A DNA stretch of 64,000 bases from Corbicula japonica (GCA_038501625.1 JAZAYU010000034.1:3003102-3067101), one strand, 5' to 3'; counted from the stretch's first letter, positions 46,801 to 58,100 are shown. Made by a program: numbers and translations. The notes: a model not told the origin generated them from the letters alone.

Positions 46801-49800
46801 AAGTGTTTTTCAGATACTGGCTGCAACAGATACAGAAAGAAGAGGCGCAGTCAAACTTTGAAAGATAAGTATTGTCTTTTATTGTTTAAAACTTAAAAAG
46901 TCTGGGGATTTTTTTTCTTGAATTTTTTTCCATTATCTTTGCACTTTTTGATATATTTCATTACTAACCTGTTCAGATTTTGAAGTGTTTTTCAGATACT
47001 GGCTGCAACAGATACAGAAAGAAGAGGCGCAGTCAAACTTTGAAAGATATGTATTTTCTTTTTTTATTTAACACTTCAAAAGTCTGGGCATTTTTTTCTT
47101 TTTTATTTTTTTTCCATTATCTTTGAACTTTTTGTTGATTTCATTACTAACCTGTTCAGATTTTGCAGTGTTTTTCAGATACTGGCTGCAACAGATACAG
47201 AAAGAAGAGGCGCAGTCAAACTTTGAAAGATAAGTATTGTCTTTTATTGTTTAAAACTTATAAAGTCTGGGGATTTTTTTTCTTTATTTTTTTCCATTAT
47301 CTTTGCTTTTTTGTTGATTTCATTACTAACCTGTTCAGATTTTGCAGTGTTTTTCAGATACTGGCTGCAACAGATACAGAAAGAAGAGGCGCAGTCAAAC
47401 TTTAAAAGATAAGTATTTTCCGTTTTTTTTGTTAAACACTTAAAATTTCTGGGGACTTTTTTCTTTTTTTTATCCATTATCTCTGCACTTTTTGATATAT
47501 TTCATTACTTACCTGTTCAGATTTTGCAGTGTTTTTCAGATACTGGCTGCAACAGATACAGAAAGAAGAGGCGCAGTCAAACTTTGAAAGATAAGTATTG
47601 TCTTTTATTGTTTAAAACTTAAAAAGTCTGGGGACTTTTTTCTGTTTTATTTTTTCCATTATCTCTGCACTTTGATATATTTCATTACTAACCTGTTCAG
47701 ATTTTGAAGTGTTTTTCAGATACTGGCTGCAGCAGATACAGAAAGAAGAGGCGCAGTCAAACTTTAAAAGATAAGAATTTTCTTTTTTTATTTAACACTT
47801 CAAAAGTCTGGGGATTTTTTTCTGTTTTATTTGTTTCCATTATCTCTGCACTTTGATATATTTCATTACTAACCTGTTCAGATTTTGAAGTGTTTTTCAG
47901 ATACTGGCTGCAACAGATACAGAAAGAAGAGGCGCAGTCAAACTTTAAAAGATAAGTATTTTCTTTGTTTATTTAACACTTCAAAAGTCTGGGGATTTTT
48001 TTCTTTTTTATTTTTTTCCATTATCTTTTAACTTTTTGTTTATTTCATTACTAACCTGTTCAGATTTTGCAGTGTTTTTCAGATACTGGCTGCAACAGAT
48101 ACAGAAAGAAGAGGCGCAGTCAAACTTTGAAAGATAAGTATTTTCTTTGATTATTTAACACTTCAAAAGTCTGGGGATTTTTTTCTTTTTTCTTTTTTTT
48201 CCATTATCTTTGAACTTTTTGTTGATTTCATTACTAACCTGTTCAGATTTTGCAGTGTTTTTCAGATACTGGCTGCAACAGATACAGAAAGAAGAGGCGC
48301 AGTCAAACTTTGAAAGATAAGTATTGTCTTTTATTGTTTAAAACTTATAAAGTCTGGGGATTTTTTTTCTTTATTTTTTTCCATTATCTTTGCTTTTATG
48401 TTGATTTCATTACTAACCTGTTCAGATTTTGCAGTGTTTTTCAGATACTGGCTGCAACAGATACAGAAAGAAGAGGCGCGGTCAAACTTTGAAAGATAAG
48501 TATTGTCTTTTATTGTTTAAAACTTAAAAAGTCTGGGGATTTTTTTTTCTTGATTTTTTTCAATTATCTTTGCTTTTTTGTTGATTTCATTACTAACCTG
48601 TTCAGATTTTGCAGTGTTTTTCAGATACTGGCTGCAACAGATACAGAAAGAAGAGGCGCAGTCAAACATTGAAAGATAAGTATTTTCCTTTTTTTGTTAA
48701 ACACTTAAAATGTCTGGGGATTTTTTTTCTTTTTTATTTTTTTCCATTATCTCTGCACTTTTTGATATATTTCATTACTTACCTGTTCAGATTTTGCAGT
48801 GTTTTTCAGATACTGGCTGCAACAGATACAGAAAGAAGAGGCGCAGTCAAACTTTGAAAGATAAGTATTGTTTTTTATTGTTCACCACTTTAAAAGTCTG
48901 GGGATTTTTTTTCTTTCTTTTATTTTTGTTCTTTCTTCCTTTTTTCAATTATCTTTGCTTTTTTGTTGATTTAATTACTAACGTGTTCAGATTTTGCAGT
49001 GTTTTTTAGATACTGGCTGCAACAGATACAGAAAGAAGAGGCGCAGTGAAACTTTGAAAGATAAGTATTTTCTATTTTTATTTAACACTTCAAAAGTCTG
49101 GGGATTTTTTTCTTTTTTTCCATTATCTTTGAACTTTTTGTTGATTTCATTACTAACCTGTTCAGATTTTGCAGTGTTTTTCAGATACTGGCTGCAACAG
49201 ATACAGAAAGAAGAGGCGCGGTCAAACTTTGAAAGATAAGTATTGTCTTTTTTTTATTTAACACTTCAAAAGTCTGGGGATTTTTTTCTTTTTTATTTTT
49301 TTCCATTATCTTTGAACTTTTTGTTGATTTCTTTACTAACCTGTTCAGATTTTGCAGTGTTTTTCAGATACTGGCTGCAACAGATACAGAAAGAAGAGGC
49401 GCAGTCAAATTTTGAAAGATAAGTATTGTCTTTTATTGTTTAAAACTTAAAAAGTCTGGGGATTTTTTTTCTTTATTTTTTTCAATTATCTTTGCTTTTT
49501 TGTTGATTTCATTACTAACCTGTTCAGATTTTGCAGTGTTTTTCAGATACTGGCTGCAACAGATACAGAAAGAAGAGGCGCAGTCAAACTTTGAAAGATA
49601 AGTATTTTCTTTTTTTGTTTACCACTTTAAAAGTCTGGGGATTAATTATCTTTGCTTTTTTGTTGATTTCATTACTAACCTGTTCAGATTTTGCAGTGTT
49701 TTTCAGATACTGGCTGCAACAGATACGAAAGAAGAGGCGCAGTCAAACTTTGAAAGATAAGTATTTTCTTTTTTTGTTTACCACTTTAAAAGTCTGGGGA

Positions 49801-50939
49801 TTTTTTTTTATTTTTTCTTTCTTCCTTTTTAAATTATCATTGCTTTTTTGTTGACTTCATTACTAACCTGTTCAGATTTTGCAGTGTTTTTCAGATACTG
49901 GCTGCAACAGATACAGAAAGAAGAGGCGCAGTAAATCTTTGAAGATAAGTATTTTCTTTTTTGTTTAACACTTTTAAAGTCTGTGGATTTTTTTCCTTTT
50001 TTTCCTTTTTTCTTTCTTCCTTTTTTCCGTTATCTTTGCATTTTTTTGTTGATTTAATTACTAATCTGTTCAGATTTTGCAGTGTTTTTCAGATACTGGC
50101 TGCAACAGATACAGAAAGAAGAGGCGCAGTCAAACTTTGAAAGATAAGTATTGTCTTTTTTTATTTAACACTTCAAAAGTCTGGGGATTGTTTTTCTGTT
50201 GTTTTTTTTCTTTTTTTCCTTTTTTCATTATCTTAGCATTTTTGTTGATTTTATTTTTCCTTTTTTCTTTCTTCCTTTTTTCCATCATCTTTGCATTTTT
50301 GTTGATTTCATTACTAACCTATGCAGATTTTGCAGTATTTTGCAGATACTGGCTGCAACAGATACAGAAAAAATAGGCGCAGTCAAACTTTCAAAGATAA
50401 GTATTTTTGTTTTTTTGTTTGTTTAACACTTAAAAAGTCTGGGGATTTTGTTGATTTCTTTACTAACCTGTTCAGTCAAGGCGCATTCAAACATTGAAAG
50501 GATATATTTTTCTTTCGTTTTTTTATAATGTTTTAATGTGTATTCTTTTAAACTTTGTTTTTCAAAAATTTCTTTGTTAAAACTGTTTTAAGTTTACTTT
50601 CTTTTTTAACACTGTTCGGTATTTTTGAGATACCAGCTACAACAGATACAGAAAGAAGAGGCGCAGGAAAGTATTTTCGTTTGTCTTTTAAAGTGTGGGG
50701 ATTTTCTTTGTTTTCTTTTTTTTTCAATATTTTTGTTTGCATATTTAAGTTTAATTTCCTTTTTTGCGCTTGTGTTTGTTTATTGTTTTTCAGATACCTG
50801 CTATAAACGATTCAGAAAGAAGAGACGCAGTCAATGTTGGCGCAGTCAAATCCTGGATACTGGTGCTGCTGATGTTGCCCTGAAAACTGCTGGGGTTGAT
50901 GTAGTTCTGGATTCAGCTGATGTTGGGTGCCTTGGTTAA
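37850..50939 (+). CDS. Candidate repeated-exon gene, basic protein (predicted exons A, E, F and last)
   Basis: Predicted exons 37850-37937, 40287-40418, 40749-40874 and 50794-50939 all join in phase 1 with AG/GT, giving 163 residues. I know no matching family. Exon A starts MIVITDDDDEEE (acidic) and ends VQWRNKSSIMET. Exons E and F are alternate versions of one module: VYQK(I/M)NVS, an Arg/Lys-rich stretch (HYNRRTRKRIEN or NYYGRRLIEN), then DVQWRNK.SI.ER. The last exon carries RFRKKRRSQ and ends DVVLDSADVGCLG before TAA at 50937-50939, with AATAAA at 51020. No signal peptide or membrane helix; acidic plus basic content would suit a nuclear protein, but that is speculation. The large last intron contains the 43.6-50.8 kb mini-exon array, whose coding frame (NRYRKKRRSQ) matches the last exon. 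Splicing is unproven, and upstream-open D or C forms may be used instead. Confidence 0.35.
40033..40110. mobile_element. Hairpin MITE copy 16, shortened
   Basis: AGATCATACAAATAAATCTG left arm and AATTTCAGCCAATCAGATAA of the right arm; the right tip is missing. Confidence 0.7.
41315..42505. repeat. Tandem array, ~150-170-bp unit, about 7 copies
   Basis: Units carry GGTTAAAGTTTGCGTGCAAG, CTTGTACTATAGCTTTGAAA, CACCATCATGACCCTGACTA, CCAAGAACCATAACTCTT and CCCTTTTTCGACTTAGAATT. The outer copies are more diverged. No open frame runs across units. Confidence 0.85.
42626..42721. repeat. 5-bp tandem repeat (CTATG > CTACG > CCACG > CTACA)
   Basis: About 19 pentamers that change stepwise from CTATG through CTACG to CCACG and end as CTACA, a graded microsatellite. 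Confidence 0.92.
42746..43308. repeat. (CAA/CAC)n compound trinucleotide repeat, ~560 bp
   Basis: Almost uninterrupted mix of CAA, CAC and ACC triplets on the plus strand, strongly asymmetric between strands. All long frames over it (Thr/Asn or His/Gln on plus; Val/Leu/Gly on minus) are products of the repeat, not genes. Confidence 0.95.
43309..43559. other. Spacer between the microsatellite and the mini-exon array
   Basis: Contains a short GT run (TGTGTGTGTG near 43477). No gene seen. Confidence 0.4.
45120..46215 (+). repeat. Higher-order duplication: 548-bp trimer, twice
   Basis: Units starting at 45167, 45350 and 45534 are repeated almost letter for letter at 45715, 45898 and 46082. Shared private variants include CTGTTTTACTTGTTTCC, CACTTTGATATATTTC and ACTAACCAGTTCAG. 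Confidence 0.85.
46190..47160 (+). repeat. Higher-order duplication: second 548-bp block
   Basis: Units at 46266, 46448 and 46630 recur at 46814, 46996 and 47179 with the same private variants (TTCAGATTGTGAAGTG, TTTTGAAGTG, GATATGTATTTTC). Confidence 0.8.
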
Positions 50940-52429
50940 TGTAACTTCAAATTTAGCAAGTATTTTATTCATATATATATTATATATTCAAATTTCTAAT
51001 TTTATTAAAAATATATCGGAATAAATTTACCATGGAAGCTGGAACAGCTTTAAGAAGTGTTTGTGTGTGTCTTATAACTAGTACATATTTTTTACAACAG
51101 TTTTCTTTGAAGTTAACACAAGAAAATGTAAATCTGATTATTTGTAGGCTGTCAACATTGTGTGTGAATTGAGGAGATAGCAAAAGTGTCACTTGGTTGA
51201 AGATACCTTCAATCAAGTGTCATCGAAGATGCGAGATTTAAGATGAACACCCCTCGGTCAAGTAGTGATGCCTCCACGCCAACCAAAGTAAGATGTAGAA
51301 AGTCTTACTCTGGGGTTTGATTTTCTTTTTTTTTTCAATTTCTTTTTTTCATTGTTTTAAGTTTAATTTTATTTTTAATTTCTTTTGTTTATCTTGTGAA
51401 ATATCTTATGCGACTGTTGTAGACCGAAATCTGTCGGCACAGCCAGGTCTACCTTGTTCTCTTAAGTCTCCCTGTGCGTCATTATGCATACTGACCGTCA
51501 ATAGACAACAAGTTGATCTTCCATTGATGGAAATTAAAAGCATGTAATATGACGATGTAGAACTTGCAATGAAGGATACTTTAATACGACACGGTACAAC
51601 TTGTATAGGCTTGCTATTTCCGATAATTAAGTTTTAATGGGTTTTTTTTGCTGCCGAATGTTTAATCAAGCAGTTTAATATGATTATAATTACTGTTTTG
51701 ACCGAAAGATAATCAATCCCATCAAACATGAAATACGTTAATGAAAAAAACACATTATTTTGGTTGTATTTCAGGATTACTCAGTGTGAGGGAAGTTGAC
51801 GTGTGTCGGCCAATTTGACATACAATAAACATGAAACTTGGTCGAAAAACAATATTCAACTGAATTTATCATAACATTGTTCTAGAACATTTTTAATTTA
51901 GAGACATTATTCTGAACAGATAAGCGGGACTTTAAAGCCAACCGATGTTAGAAAAAATATCTGACAAGATAGTCTAGTGTGTGCAATTTAAATTGACCAG
52001 TGTTAAATTTTACGCTGTTACAAAGGATGAATACATGCGCTGTGTCACTCGAGAAATACTTCCTGTTAGTTGGAGGAATCGAACTTCATCTGAGATGTCT
52101 ACCGCAAAACTGTTCGAGTGTTACTGAAATAACAAGTTTGGAGTTCATAGTGTCATTCCTAATACAACTGTGGAGCAGGACATTCAATAGGCTTAATGTT
52201 TTCCGGAACCTGTTTTTTTTAAATTTGTATTTTACATTATTAAATAACTATTTTATTAATCCTATAAAAAGCGTCTGCCACATACAAATGATGTTTTTAT
52301 TTTAAAAAAGCAAGTTAATATTCTTAAAGATTAATATTGGCAAGTTTACTGTAAATATGTAGATCTAACGACTCGTGGGCATTTTAGAAATGTATTCCAA
52401 TATAAACGTGTATGTACATTTAATTTCAG
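50940..52429. other. No gene established
   Basis: At 51252 ATG opens MNTPRSSSDASTPTK up to a strong donor AAA|GTAAGA. It could be a first exon for a gene continuing into the recombinase-like exon at 52430, but nothing links them. Confidence 0.25.
51020..51025 (+). terminator. Candidate poly(A) signal of the repeated-exon gene
   Basis: AATAAA 80 bases after the TAA that ends the last exon. Confidence 0.45.
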
Positions 52430-53900
52430 CGATCAGGAAGCGAGAAGGCACAAAATATGAACTGAGCACTCTAACCGGTATACAATATGCCATGGATCGA
52501 AGCCTTAAGGAGAAAAACATTAGCATAAAAAAGATGACAGTTTCAGCCATTCTTACCGGTACCACGTTCTCGTATCCAACGAAAACATCTGAAGGCACCG
52601 CGCATAAGTCTACGATCGAGCCGCTGAATACTGACGAATTCCAGCAGTTAGGAGACAAACAACTTCTTTGCAAAGGTAGTTGCATTATATACTATATCAG
52701 ATTTTAAATAAATGAATTAATCTTTTGGAAAATGACATACGGGTTATAATGTAAAACAATGCAACATATTTGTACATGTATAACATTATCATTTGAAGGC
52801 ATTCCATTAATGTCATTTTTTGTTAAAGTTTATTGTTTTCGCCATAGGTCTAAGTAGAAATTCGTTGCGTAGTAATTTTGACCCATTAAAGCAGTGTGTC
52901 ATAAGTAATTTCTATTTACAATAGAAAAATGTAAAATGTAAGCCGGAGAGAAGAATGTTGGTGATATAATAATACTACTGTCCACATTTAATGTTAAAAT
53001 AAAAGCAGATTTAAATGACAACGATTTATAGGTAAATAAGAAATATTTATAATCATTACAGGTGATGCAGACACTTCTTCAGACAGTGTGGTTGATCAGT
53101 GGCGTTTACTTCGGCATGCGTGGTAGACGGGACCATACAAACTTATTGAGAGATTTTGAGCGGAAACCGCACCAGCCCACCGGGAGTACTTGAAATTTAC
53201 AGGTTTGTTCAATTGTTTAAATTGCTGGTAATTTTAAGCTTAAGTCAAACTTGCCTTAACGGTAACCTCCTTTTTTAAACTGCCGCAACTAAATGTCCAA
53301 AGCAAGTTTTTGTTCTTGTTTTCACCTGTATTAAGCAGCCGCCTGTGCTAAGTGCAAACGTTGTCATGTAGGGGTGATTAAATGTCAATACCTGTTTATT
53401 ATTTTCAGAGAGAAGTACGAACACAAGGAACGGATACAGCCAAAACACGAACACAGAAGTTGCTTCCAAGGTTTTTGCAACACCCGGTAAGAGATCTGTC
53501 CAGTCGCCATCTACAAATACCGGTAATATAGACGTCGAAGACCGGCCTATTATTTGCTTGACAATCATAGCCGGTTTTACCTTCAGCCAATAAAAGCACC
53601 CAAGACAGATGTTTGGTATTCACATCAGTCTGTAAGAAAAATAAACTTAAACAAATAATAAACTACTTAGCTGATAAAGGCAGCTCGAAGGCCGACAAGT
53701 AAATCACTCCGGGAGAAAAACATTTGCGCAAAAACGTGTTCAGGCAGGTCGGCCATCTACAGAAATAGCTCAAAAACTCCAAATAATAAATGCTTTTTCC
53801 ACTCCTACTTTGGAACAGCATGCTTGAGCCTCTGACACCCTAACAGACCATGTGCGACCATCTTCAAGAACCGTTTCAAGATGCCATGTTCAAGCAATTG
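52430..53900 (+). pseudogene. Crypton/DUF3504-type tyrosine recombinase relic, split by introns and frameshifts
   Basis: The first block, 52430-52675, is a clean exon (TTTCAG before, AAAG|GTAGTT after). It encodes RKREGTKYELSTLTGIQYAM, DRSLKEKNISI and TIEPLNTDEFQQLGDKQLL, matching the arm domain of DUF3504 proteins (KIAA1958/ZMYM2/QRICH1-like, Crypton-derived). Next: 53062-53151 TLLQTVWLISGVYFGMRGRR then DHTNLL, in a frame that does not join the first exon; 53410-53577 with KVFATPGKR and DVEDRPII; about 53640-53825 with NKLLS and VNHSGRKTFAQKRVQAGRPS. This follows the family order, including the catalytic-core H-xx-R motif (HSGRKT). Stops, frame changes and loss of the final Tyr region indicate a dead copy. 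Whether the first exon is still used is open. Confidence 0.68.
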
Positions 53901-54573
53901 AACATGAGAAGTCCTCTCTGTTGGCGGATATAACACCAGTAATGAATTTAGGTAATACCTGTCAAGTCAAATACCTCAAAACAACATCAAATCCGTTTCT
54001 GTGGTTGTACTTTTAACATTAAGAAGAGAACATTCGCTGATATTGATAGCTAGCAGGAATCACAGAAGACAGTCTGACATTTTGTTGTACAACAACCCTA
54101 CTGACCACTATAAGTAACAGAATGTGCCATTTCCAAAAAAAACCCTATAAACTGTAATATTATTTTTACGGTTGTTCTTTGTTTTAATTATGTATTTTAT
54201 GTGAAATGTTACAAGTACATGTAGTTATTTAATAAAATTGTCAATAAATAAGTCATTTGATATTCGCCCTGTTTTAGTCATCGGGTTAGTCGTATTGGCT
54301 TTTGGCCTTGGCCTTTGGCCAATACTACTGCCATCTGACATATAACAGGGCCAGTATCAAATCACTTGTTAACATATTAATTACTTGTTAAAACGAATTT
54401 AGGTTAAAACTGTTATGTATGAGACAGATCACAAGAAAAGGTGTGTGTTCGGTGATATTTTCTGACATGTTAGTTATTAAGTTTATTTGAAAAGAACTTA
54501 AAATTGACTATGCCTTTTTTAATAATTTTCATAGATATTTTTCCTTACTTGCAAAGGGAAAAATAAAAAACGT
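53901..54573. other. No gene seen
   Basis: AT-rich sequence. TTTGGCCTTGGCCTTTGGCC near 54300 is a small local repeat. Confidence 0.4.
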
Positions 54574-54783
54574 TCAAAAATTATTATTTTCTCCATTAAT
54601 ATTAGACTTAATATGTTCACTGTGTATATTAATTCTTTCAGTTAATGATACATTATCTCTACTAGAACCTGGTTTAAACCCCAGTGGCAATTTGATTCCA
54701 AGGCGGTATCCCCAAAATTTCTCTTCTTCGTTAATTGGTTGTGGAGTCCTATTTGAATTTACATACTTATAAAAAACATGCAC
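54574..54783 (-). pseudogene. Unrecognised coding-like fragment, 69 codons
   Basis: Minus-strand frame with normal protein composition: NSNRTPQPINEEEKFWGYRL, GIKLPLGFKPGSSRDNVSLT, ERINIHSEHIKSN, stop at 54574. It looks like a C-terminal exon of a gene or an element, but I do not know the family. No strong acceptor precedes it. Confidence 0.3.
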
Positions 54784-54799
54784 CCTCTCTCTTCCTCTC

Positions 54800-55143
54800 T
54801 TCTTTTTCGCTGCGTGGGGAGGCTGTGTTTTGTGAGTGTACGTGGCGATTCCTGATATGCATATATTAGTTTTTTCTACATTATGTCTATACTATAAAAA
54901 AGTTTTAAATGCTTAATGTAATATTAAGACTCTTTAACATGTTAATCAAAATGAAGCACCGTTTCAGATAGTAATCTAATAACTTAACTGTGTCTTACTC
55001 ATTGCACGTTTTTGTTTATTTTATGACAGAAAATCTTTCCCATCAACGCCAATTATATTTTTTTCAAGATATTTCTAGTTCTATATTAAATAATACTGTT
55101 AATAACAAACGTAAACAATGCATTAATTTATTTAATATTTAAT
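54800..55143. other. No gene seen; short repeat edge
   Basis: GGGAGGCTGTGTTTTGTGAG ... GGCGATTCCTGATATGC resembles 24165-24205 and 27851-27895, probably the edge of a dispersed element. Confidence 0.35.
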
Positions 55144-55192
55144 TGAACCCTTTCCTCCATATACACACCTTTATGGCATGGATGACTAGTAA
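55144..55192. repeat. GATCAG-type palindromic repeat, left end only (copy 12)
   Basis: AACCCTTTCCTCCATATACA then CACCTTTATGGCATGGATGA; the remainder is lost. Confidence 0.7.
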
Positions 55193-58100
55193 GACACTGT
55201 AGACCATTACAATGTTCATTATATTCTTGTTTTACATACCAATTCTTTTCCTTTCTTGTTTTAATTCCTTAATACCTCATTCAGAAAATTTATCTTAGTT
55301 TTATTTTCTGTTGACTATTTTGTTTTGATTCCGTTGAAAACTAGTAAGCTGCAGGGCTTTCAGATCATGCCATTCGAATTTAAGTACAAAATTTTGATAT
55401 TCTTCCCCATCATTTTGGGAATCTAATCGTTTTATGCAGCTCAACATTCTTTATGCATAGTCGTCTAAACAATTCATTATTTTAATTGTTAACGTTTGTC
55501 CGAGAAGACTCTGCTGTTTCCCATCTTACGTGATCTGATTGTCACAGGTTTCCGCGTTTATCTTAATGTGCATTCTTTACATACATATATATTCTTGCAC
55601 TGAGTGTTCACCATAATTTTCCATCCAATTACTGAGCTTGAATTTCAGATATTTTGCGCCTCCTATCTGTTAAATCTACATGGTTTAACCACTTAATTAT
55701 TTAGTGTCTGTTAGGTACTGAATAGCACATGACGTCATATATGATAGTTGTACAGTAAAATTGTGGCGATCACAAAGTAATTTAGTGTTTATTAAAAGAC
55801 GTTTTAACAATTAAGAAACCACGGTCACTTCGCTACGCTCCGTTCCCTTGGGGTTTCTTAATTGTAAGAACTTCACTTCATATACACTAACTATAAAATA
55901 AATATTTTGTCATATTGTTCAAATAGTGTTTTGCATAATCCTGCAAAGTAGTTTTGTTACTCATTACTTAATAGGATTTTTTAAGTACACTGTTGTAAAG
56001 GAGCTTACGGGAGATGAGGCCCGACATCTAGTGGTACAAGACAAATGACAAACTGGCGGAGGTTTCTGCTTTTTTCCCCAAAACAAAAGGGAGGGTTTTT
56101 TTTTGTTTTTCCTCGGCCAGTCGACCACGCCCGTAGGCTTCAATATTTCAGCAAACAATATGTTGTTCATGTTGCTCATTTTTGTACTGTATATTTTTTT
56201 AATAACTGTTATGTAGAGCATTGTTCTGCATGTGTTTTATTGTTTGTATGATTGTTATTGTAATATCATTGTATATACATCATTGTAACTACAGCACAGT
56301 GTTTCCCGTAATGTGTATATTTGCTCTTTGTATGTTTGTTTGTTTTCACCCTTGTTTAACTAATATATATTAATATGTAAAATACCTTATGTTGAAAATA
56401 TAGAATAAAAGTTGAAAGTTGAAAAGTTTTTTTATATTATATTCATCATATTGGTGTCAAGTTCTAATATATGCGTCAATGGCAAATCGCAACAGAAATT
56501 GAGATGTTTAATTAATTAGTTTTAAAGAAATGTAGAGTTAGCACTTATATAATAAATTACAGATATATAAATCAAAATTATGCATATATTTTCACCTAAG
56601 GAAAGCCTTAGCTTACTAAACATTTTGTAAGTTGTAGTCCAATCCCCAAACTCCAGTCCTCTCTTGACAACGGTCAAGTTTATAGGGCTAGACTCGCGAG
56701 CCTGCATTCCTCCGTTCTTGGTCCAAAGACCGGGTCGCATTCAGAGATACCGACTTGTAGCAGAGCAGCGCTTTGTGCAGAGGTTGTGATCTTTAGAAAA
56801 CACACCAAGGGCACTTATTGCCGTGTGCTTAAAAAGGGGTCTGACAGTGCAAACAATTTTAAAATAGTACATATCATATGCCTATGCTGTTTAGATTATA
56901 AGGTGAACTTTAATTCTTGTTAGATGAAGGTGAAAGCAAGTTATTTGTCTTCTTTAAAATTTAAAATTCACAAAACTGGAGAAAACAACAACAATAGAAG
57001 ATTTAAATAATGAAATAATTCTTTATTAAGTCCCCGTGTCATTTCCACATTTAGCAACAAGAGGCTTTTATCCAGAATCTTTTGGTTATGTTTGAAAGGA
57101 ATAACAGTCGGTACTGCTAGGAGAAATCATAAAACAGAAATACTATGTTTGACATTTTCATATTTGACTGACCTGATCTTTGTGGAATATGACGGCAGAT
57201 ATCTGTATCATTTAGGGAGCATGACATGAACCAGTTTTGGCGAAGTATTTCACTTCAGACTTCTTATTGTGTGTTTCCTTTCTTTTCTGGTTAAAAATTT
57301 AAAGTGTCTGAAAAAAGTCGTATCCAAAATTATGTCTGTCCGAAATCGCATACACTTACCATGGTGTATATTGTCGGAAAATTAATGATGTTGTAGTCTG
57401 AAAATCAACCTGGATTGACAGAACTGTGTCTTTCTTCCAATAAGGATAAATTTACTAACAATTTTATTGCGTTCTAACAAAAATAATCTGGCCGACATAA
57501 GATGATCAATTATACGCAAAATCTCTGAGATATTTTGTTTCCTGTAACCAAAATTTGGCGTTTACGATTCTTTTTACAAAGGAAATGTTTGTTATCGATT
57601 AAATACAGATTTAACTTGATGTAAAACAAATACTTTATACGCTTTAATCATTCGTAGAATCGAAAACTGGGAAAAACAGTGGGTCGACGCATCATAATTC
57701 ATTCTCTTACGTTGAGGCATGTTTGAACATTTTCAGAAAAGATTGGATTAATGAAGATGAACTGAATAATGAGATGAAAATAAAGTAAAATGCCACAAGA
57801 GACACTGTGTAAAACAAGTTTCTGATCAAATTATTATAAACTGATCATTGAATGTTGCGCGTTTGGTATTTAAATAAACAATAGGTAATGACAATGGGTA
57901 CGTAAAAAATAAAATTATGAAGTGTTTTGCTTTTAATTAAACGAAATCCTAGTATACTGTGTTTATTTATGGTGCTCAACCAGGAGCAATGCGGCGTTGG
58001 GCGTTAAACATTTTCATCACAGCATTAACAGGTTCAATCAAACTGAGCGTGCAATAATTTTATATTTGTTATTTTTGTACTTTTATTTTAAAATGAACAA

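Larger units (their letters stand above)
43560..50793 (+). repeat. Mini-exon tandem array, ~183-bp unit, about 38 copies plus the last exon
   Basis: Regular copies of ATACTGGCTGCAACAGATAC begin at 43674, 43854, 44056, 44256, 44437, 44621 and so on, every 180-200 bases, to 50093 and 50346. A diverged copy lies at 50630 and the terminal exon at 50794. Each unit contains, in order: CATTACTAACCTGTTCAG (perfect TACTAAC branch-point sequence); TTTTGCAGTGTTTTTCAG (3' splice site); a 51-nt segment reading DTGCNRYRKKRRSQTLK in one frame; GATAAGTATT; a T-rich tract; and GTCTGGGGA. The T-tracts vary most and the exon-like part least. All frames crossing the tracts are accidental read-through. Confidence 0.92.

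Noticed and set aside
43838..50426. Many plus-strand frames of 60-107 codons starting MQCFSDTGCNRYRKKRR
   Set aside because: They read through TTTTTCAG and the T-rich tract of the array unit and change frame in the next unit. Only the 51-nt segment is considered possibly coding.
51252..51298. Possible first exon MNTPRSSSDASTPTK with donor GTAAGA
   Set aside because: Only 15 codons and no demonstrable partner exon. Noted as a possible start for the recombinase-like gene.
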